Position numbers and translations under genes: made by a program. The notes beneath the pieces were generated by a model. That model searched no databases. It saw nothing but the letters and a program-made list of their open reading frames with translations, and was not told where the DNA came from. Shown one piece after another: positions 59,777-64,000 of a DNA stretch of 64,000 bases (position 1 is the first letter of the stretch; each line of letters starts with the position of its first letter). Source of the DNA: QWHO01 sp021404945 (GTDB taxonomy: Bacteria; Vulcanimicrobiota; Xenobia; Xenobiales; QWHO01); contig CAUJEN010000073.1 in the NCBI GenBank assembly GCA_963169765.1, positions 11,271-75,270 on the forward strand. Direction: 5' to 3'.

Positions 59777-61287
59777 AAGCTTTCTCTCGCATCGGGGAAG
59801 CCGTCTACCTGCTGGTAGTGGCGGGGCCGGTGCTGATGCTGGCGCTGACTTCCCTCCCGAGGGCTCCCGAGCTCTGGGAGCTGGCCTTCCCGAGGGGACA
59901 AAGCCTCAATCTCCTCTCCAACAGCCTGGTGCTGGCGACCGCAGTCGCTCTGAGCGATCTGGTCTGCGGGACCCTCATCGCCGTCTTCCTGTGGCGCCGG
60001 TCGGGTCGCCTGGGTGGCGGACTGCGCTTGCTCGTGCTGCTCACGGCTCCTCTCCCGCCATACATTCACGCTCTGGCCTGGATTTTCGCCTTCGACACAG
60101 TGAACTTTCGCGCGCTCACAGGCCTGGTCGGAGCCTGGTGGGTTGAGGTGATGGCCTATCTGCCCCTCTCCACCTGTCTTGCCCTGCTGGCCCTGGAGAT
60201 GGTGCAACCCGACCTGCTCGAGGCGGGGAAACTTCTGGCACCGGACCAACGCGTGCTCACACGCATTCTTGGCCCCCTGGCCACCCCCTTTGCGGCGGCA
60301 GGAGCGGGGCTCATCTTCCTGCTCTGCCTGCTGGACTACGGGGTGCCCTCGATCTTCGGGGCCGCAACCTATCCTCTCGAGATCTATGCGGAGTTCAGCT
60401 CCTCAGGAGACCCCGCGCGCGTGTTCTTCATGGCCCTCCCCCTGTTTGCCGCTGCGGCGCTGGTGCTCCTGGCCACCTTTGCCGGCTACCGCGGCAGCGC
60501 CCTGAACCGCGCCTGGAGCAGGCCAGGAGTGGACCTGCCGTTCCATTGGCCGGCCTGGTTGCGATGGGCCCAGGGGGCCGCGCTTCTCCTCCTGGCCGCC
60601 CAGGTCATCGTGCCGGTGGCGACGATCCTGACGCTCACGAAGTCGCTGGCAATGCTCGGGCAGGTGCTGGCCTTCTCAACCGCCGAGACCCGGGTCAGTT
60701 TTCAGGTCTCCCTGCTGGCCTCGCTCCTGAGCCTGAGCCTGGGGGCAGTCGTGGCCCACCGACTGCGCCAACCCGGCCCGATGCAAGCGCTCTGGTGGGC
60801 TGTCGTGGTCCTGCCCCTGGCCCTGCCCGCGTCGCTTGTTGGAGCTGGCCTGATCGATCTGTGGAACCGGCCATCCATGTTGGCCCTGCACGGAACCTGG
60901 GCGATGCCGGTCCTGGCGGCAACAGCCCGTTTTGCCCCTGTGGCCACACTTGTGATACTCGTTCAGCTCAGCCGCACCGATCCTCGCCTGCTGGAGGCGG
61001 CCGAGATCCTCGCTCCGTCCCGAATCCGAGCCTGGGTGGGAGTGCGAATCCCCCTGCTCCTCCCGGGCCTGCTCGCTTCGGCTGGTCTGGTCTTCATCCT
61101 TACTGCCGGGGAATTGGCAACGACCCTGATGGTGGTGCCCCCGGGAGGGAGTACCCTGGTCCTCAAGGTCTACAACTACCTGCATTACGGCTCCACCGAG
61201 ACGGTGGCCGCCCTCTGTCTGCTCCTCACCCTGGCCACCTTGCTCCCGGGGGCTGTCGTTGTGCGCCTCGTGAGGCGACGAAAATGA
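59773..61287 (+). CDS. ABC transporter permease, fused two-domain type
   Basis: 504 aa, about twelve membrane helices as two repeated permease halves, each with the cytoplasmic EAA-type loop (LEAGKLLAPDQRVLTRILGPLA, given as LEAGKLLAPDQ and RILGPLA; later LEAAEILAPSRIRAW). This is the FbpB/ThiP arrangement of iron and thiamine importers. ATGA overlap with the binding protein; the ATPase starts 4 bp after its stop. Confidence 0.88.
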   Translation: MKAFSRIGEAVYLLVVAGPVLMLALTSLPRAPELWELAFPRGQSLNLLSNSLVLATAVALSDLVCGTLIAVFLWRRSGRLGGGLRLLVLLTAPLPPYIHALAWIFAFDTVNFRALTGLVGAWWVEVMAYLPLSTCLALLALEMVQPDLLEAGKLLAPDQRVLTRILGPLATPFAAAGAGLIFLLCLLDYGVPSIFGAATYPLEIYAEFSSSGDPARVFFMALPLFAAAALVLLATFAGYRGSALNRAWSRPGVDLPFHWPAWLRWAQGAALLLLAAQVIVPVATILTLTKSLAMLGQVLAFSTAETRVSFQVSLLASLLSLSLGAVVAHRLRQPGPMQALWWAVVVLPLALPASLVGAGLIDLWNRPSMLALHGTWAMPVLAATARFAPVATLVILVQLSRTDPRLLEAAEILAPSRIRAWVGVRIPLLLPGLLASAGLVFILTAGELATTLMVVPPGGSTLVLKVYNYLHYGSTETVAALCLLLTLATLLPGAVVVRLVRRRK

Positions 61288-61291
61288 AGGC

Positions 61292-61924
61292 ATGATCGAG
61301 CTGCGCCAGGTCTCGAAATCCTACGGCCCGGTTGGTGCAGCTCGGGATGTGACCCTGACCGTTGCCGATGGCCAGGCAATTGTGCTCTTCGGACCCTCCG
61401 GATGTGGCAAAACCACGGTCCTGCGCCTGATCGCCGGGCTGGAGGCGCCCGACTGCGGGGAAGTGCTCATCGATGGAGAAGTGGCCAGCCGGCCCGGATG
61501 GCTGAAAGCCCCCCGTGAGCGGAAAGTCGGCTTCGTTTTCCAGACACCTGCCCTGTGGCCCCATATGACCGTGGCTGAGAACATACGCTTCGGCTTGAAA
61601 GACCGCAAAAGCGAGGCCTTCGAGCAGGTGTTGGGCGTTCTTGACCTGGTGGGCCTGAAAAACCGCTTTCCGGACGAGCTTTCCGGAGGAGAGGCCCGTC
61701 GTGTGGCCCTGGCCAGGACGCTGGCCGCCCGCCCCCGGCACCTGCTGCTCGACGAGCCCCTGTCCAACCTCGATCTCGATTCGCGGGAGAGCCTACTTCG
61801 CGTCATCTTGCAGGCCCACCATGAAAGCGGCGGAGCGCTCATCTACGTGACCCACGACACCGACGAGTCCGAGGCCATCTCGCCGAAGAGGATTCGAATG
61901 CAGAACGGGCGGTTGCTGCAATGA
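61292..61924 (+). CDS. ABC transporter ATPase
   Basis: 210 aa. Walker A FGPSGCGKTT (about 33-42), Q-loop VFQTPALWPHM, signature ELSGGEARR, Walker B LLLDEPLSNLD and H-loop VTHDTDE. It is shorter than FbpC-type ATPases and lacks their C-terminal regulatory domain. Energises the importer encoded just upstream. Stop overlaps the ATG of the propeller gene. Confidence 0.93.
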   Translation: MIELRQVSKSYGPVGAARDVTLTVADGQAIVLFGPSGCGKTTVLRLIAGLEAPDCGEVLIDGEVASRPGWLKAPRERKVGFVFQTPALWPHMTVAENIRFGLKDRKSEAFEQVLGVLDLVGLKNRFPDELSGGEARRVALARTLAARPRHLLLDEPLSNLDLDSRESLLRVILQAHHESGGALIYVTHDTDESEAISPKRIRMQNGRLLQ

Positions 61925-62973
61925 GACCAGGCAGGTGGCGCGCCTTCCTGGCGGTCCTCCCGCTGGCGCTGATCCTTGCGGTGGGCGGACTGCTCGAGCG
62001 CAGCCGGCTCGAGCAGTCAAAACCACGACCATTGCCAGGCTGGAGCATCCTTCGGCCACCCGGGGACGTCTCCGCTCTGGCGATTCAGGGAGAGACCGTC
62101 TGGGCCGGGGGGAAGGAGGGTGTCTTCGCCATCCCGCGCGCGGGCCGGGGTCCAGTGAGGCGGCTGGCCTGCGAGCAGCCCCTGGCCTCTGTGCAGGCCT
62201 TGCTCGTCGACCCCGAAGGAGCGCTCTGGATCGGCCATGCCACGGGCCTGACGCGATGGACGCCCGAGGGATGGCACACTTTCACGCCCGGAGAAGGCCT
62301 TCCCGGCGGCGAGGTTCTGGCACTCTTGCGCGACCAGGAGGGGGGCATCTGGGCCGGTACCAGGGCCGGTGCCGCTGTCTGGGAAGGCGATTCCTGGAGG
62401 GTTCTCACCACGGCCGACGGCCTGGCCGACGACATGGTCAACGTCCTGCTCCAGGATCGACAGGGGGGCATGTGGTTCGGCTCTTCCTCGGCGCCGCGAG
62501 GGGGGCTGACGCGCCTGGAGGGCGGGAGGGTATGGATCTTTTCCACCGCCAACGGACTGCCGCACAACAATGTAACCGCTCTGGTGGAGGATCGAGAGGG
62601 GACCGTCTGGGCGGGGACCGGTCTTCTGGATCGGGGAGGAGCAGCCTCGATCGCCAGAAAGGACGGTGAGTGGGTGATCGAGAGGGTTCTGACCAGACGA
62701 GACGGACTGGCCGGGGAGAAAGTGAGGTCCCTTTTTCAAGATCAGAGCGGCGTCTTCTGGCTCGGCTCGGAGTATGATGGCCTGACTCGATGGGAGAACG
62801 GCCGAATGCGTGTTTTCAGCGTGCCGGAGGGCCTGTCCAACCCCGAGGTCAAAGCCATCGCCCAGGACCGGGACGGCAATGTCTGGCTCGGAACGCGCGA
62901 TGGAGTAACCCGTATCGGGGCCGGCGGCCTGAGATGGTTGCGGGAGGACGGCGAGACAACCCCTAGAAAGTGA
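61921..62973 (+). CDS. Two-component-regulator-type propeller protein with N-terminal anchor
   Basis: 350 aa, ATGA overlap with the ATPase. A single N-terminal membrane helix (RAFLAVLPLALILAVGGLL), then Reg_prop-type blades: ALWIGHATGLTRW, GGIWAGTRAGAAVW, GGMWFGSSSAPRGGL, GTVWAGTGLL, GVFWLGSEYDGL and GNVWLGTRDGVTRI. Such propellers form the periplasmic sensor part of hybrid kinases, but no kinase domain follows here. Its position suggests it monitors the imported ligand. Confidence 0.85.
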   Translation: MRPGRWRAFLAVLPLALILAVGGLLERSRLEQSKPRPLPGWSILRPPGDVSALAIQGETVWAGGKEGVFAIPRAGRGPVRRLACEQPLASVQALLVDPEGALWIGHATGLTRWTPEGWHTFTPGEGLPGGEVLALLRDQEGGIWAGTRAGAAVWEGDSWRVLTTADGLADDMVNVLLQDRQGGMWFGSSSAPRGGLTRLEGGRVWIFSTANGLPHNNVTALVEDREGTVWAGTGLLDRGGAASIARKDGEWVIERVLTRRDGLAGEKVRSLFQDQSGVFWLGSEYDGLTRWENGRMRVFSVPEGLSNPEVKAIAQDRDGNVWLGTRDGVTRIGAGGLRWLREDGETTPRK

Positions 62974-62997
62974 GCGACCGATGGGAGGTTTGCCACC

Positions 62998-63702
62998 ATG
63001 CGATTCGACGAAGTCGAGCAGAAGTACCGGAGCCTGAAAGAAGAACTGGCGTCGGGCCAAATCTCCGCCCAGGACTACTCCGTGCGAGCGAACGCACTAC
63101 GGCTTCAAGACCAGGCCGGAACCTGGTGGCAGATTCGCGAGGCGGATGGAGCCTGGATGCGATGGGACGAGACAGCCTGGGTGCAAGACCACCACCCTGC
63201 CGAGCCGCCGCCGTCTCCACCCCCTCCGCCACCGCCACCGCCACCTCCGCCACCCGCTCCGGCTGCACCGGCAGCGACATCGGTGCCCGTTGTCCGGGTG
63301 ATGGCCCCTCCGGCACCCCCGCCAACAGAGTTGAAGCCTTTGACAAAGGTTCCCAAACGACCCGCAGAGCCTGCGGCAGCGCCCCCGCTCCCAGACCCGG
63401 TGGCGACTCCGGTCGCTGCGCCGGCGGCGGCCACGGCAGCTCCGGTACCTCCGGCAGCAGTGCCGGCTGCGCCCGCTGCCCCGATAGCCGATGCTCCTGC
63501 CCATCCTCCGGCCACAACCCCAGGTCCGTCATGTGCTCACTGTCATGCCCGGGTTGCAGAGGGCGCGAAGTTCTGTCCCCATTGCGGGAAGCCGACCTCT
63601 CAAATCCATGCGGCAACCGACCCCCATACCTGCTCGAAGTGCGGCAACCGTGGCGCTCCCAACGCGAAATTCTGTTATAAGTGCGGGACTCCGATGGCCT
63701 GA
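62998..63702 (+). CDS. Proline-rich protein with C-terminal double zinc ribbon
   Basis: 234 aa. N-terminal 60 residues resemble a small helical binding domain (MRFDEVEQKYRSLKEEL, SGQISAQDYSVR) with GTWWQI and AWMRWD; then a long Pro/Ala linker with a run of prolines; then two zinc ribbons, CAHC-x11-CPHC and CSKC-x11-CYKC. Domains of this kind are often found fused at the C-terminus of prokaryotic regulators; partner unknown. Cytosolic. Confidence 0.7.
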   Translation: MRFDEVEQKYRSLKEELASGQISAQDYSVRANALRLQDQAGTWWQIREADGAWMRWDETAWVQDHHPAEPPPSPPPPPPPPPPPPPAPAAPAATSVPVVRVMAPPAPPPTELKPLTKVPKRPAEPAAAPPLPDPVATPVAAPAAATAAPVPPAAVPAAPAAPIADAPAHPPATTPGPSCAHCHARVAEGAKFCPHCGKPTSQIHAATDPHTCSKCGNRGAPNAKFCYKCGTPMA

Positions 63703-63784
63703 CCACCGGAGGTGGGGCTGGCTCGAGCGCAGTTTCCGGCAAGTTCGTTCCATCATTTCGATCACAGGAGTGGTGGTGGAGAGC

Positions 63785-63860
63785 GTTGGGATCGGGGAGA
63801 GCAAACCCTTTGATCTCCAGGCATCGCCCAATTCCCCATCTCTCCTGAAGGAGGGGTAAC
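63785..63860 (+). repeat. Second short dispersed repeat, copy 2
   Basis: TGGGATCGGGGAGAGCAAA then CTTTGATCTCC, later CTCTCCTGAAGGAGGGGT: the same segments occur inverted at about 8870-8945. It lies in the gap 63703-63888, where no gene is seen. Confidence 0.55.
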
Positions 63861-63888
63861 GGTAGGGAAGGACTTTACGGACGCTTCA

Positions 63889-63999
63889 TTAGAGGACGCC
63901 CCGAGGCCCAGCGGGAGGGCTGCTCGAACCGCCGCTCACGCCGCCGCTCGGACCCCCGCTCGGAGCCCCGCCAGCATCCCCGCCAGCTCCGCCGCTCGG
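63889..63999 (-). CDS. Possible C-terminal fragment of a Gly/Ser/Pro-rich protein
   Basis: On the minus strand the last 37 codons before a TAA at 63889-63891 read as a Gly/Ser/Pro-rich string (GGAPSGGPSGGVSGG). The rest of the gene would lie beyond the window. Low complexity and GC bias alone could create this, so it is tentative. Confidence 0.25.
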   Translation of the reverse strand, partial: PSGGAGGDAGGAPSGGPSGGVSGGSSSPPAGPRGVL

Positions 64000-64000
64000 A

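Overview
The window is GC-rich bacterial DNA, densely packed with genes and with many 4-bp ATGA-type overlaps. Lipoproteins with lipoboxes, cleavable signal peptides, minor type IV pilins and a c-type cytochrome suggest a diderm (Gram-negative-type) cell. The host could not be placed. Unusual N-terminal leaders, large Cys-rich secreted proteins and membrane-fused spermidine-synthase-like proteins point, as a guess only, to an under-sampled lineage. I saw no rRNA, tRNA, CRISPR array, phage or transposase gene.

Layout: 1-4.5 kb, a molybdenum hydroxylase of the 4-hydroxybenzoyl-CoA reductase type (alpha subunit cut by the window edge, beta subunit complete with its extra four-Cys loop) followed by a LeuA/homocitrate-synthase-like condensing enzyme. 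4.5-7 kb, a hemolysin-III-type membrane protein, a glutathione transferase and a flavin amine oxidase. 7.1-8.6 kb, three consecutive secreted Cys-rich proteins, two of them built from in-frame repeats. 9-16.4 kb, a zinc-ribbon helical protein, UbiA-like, TerB-like, BaiN-like flavoprotein, DTW-domain, ankyrin, WD40 and aldose-epimerase-like genes. 16.5-17.6 kb, a thioredoxin-fold/HEAT gene with an in-frame TGA exactly where the first catalytic Cys should be and a SECIS-like hairpin just downstream; this is the strongest unusual signal here and a selenoprotein candidate. 18.6-20.5 kb, a stand-alone DNA ligase and a cytochrome c. 20.5-23 kb, a TetR-SMR-lipid kinase-HAD operon with a palindromic operator over its -10 box. 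23-26.2 kb, GDPD, phosphodiesterase and propeller proteins. 26.2-28.8 kb, a minus-strand pilV/pilW/pilX-like minor pilin operon. 28.8-39.8 kb, two membrane-fused spermidine-synthase-like proteins, IMP dehydrogenase, a WD40 protein, a repeat coiled-coil protein and a secreted-toxin-like metallopeptidase.

40-46.7 kb holds an esterase and a translationally coupled catabolic operon (aldehyde dehydrogenase, two class III aminotransferases, CoA-transferase A and B). 49-54 kb holds a GTPase and a carbamoyltransferase module (DUF5989, a small membrane protein, NodU-type carbamoyltransferase, SGNH hydrolase). 54-58.6 kb holds lipoprotein-like, hydrolase, membrane and M4-like peptidase genes. 58.8-63 kb is an iron-type ABC importer operon ending in a two-component-regulator-type propeller, followed by a zinc-ribbon protein.

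A dispersed intergenic repeat with inverted-repeat structure occurs at least six times (about 8.8, 28.2, 33.6, 35.9, 37.0 and 48.8 kb). A second short repeat is shared by 8.9 and 63.8 kb. Several unrelated proteins share an N-terminal Ser/Ala/Pro-rich leader ending near a P-x-(D/E)-x-V-x-L motif.
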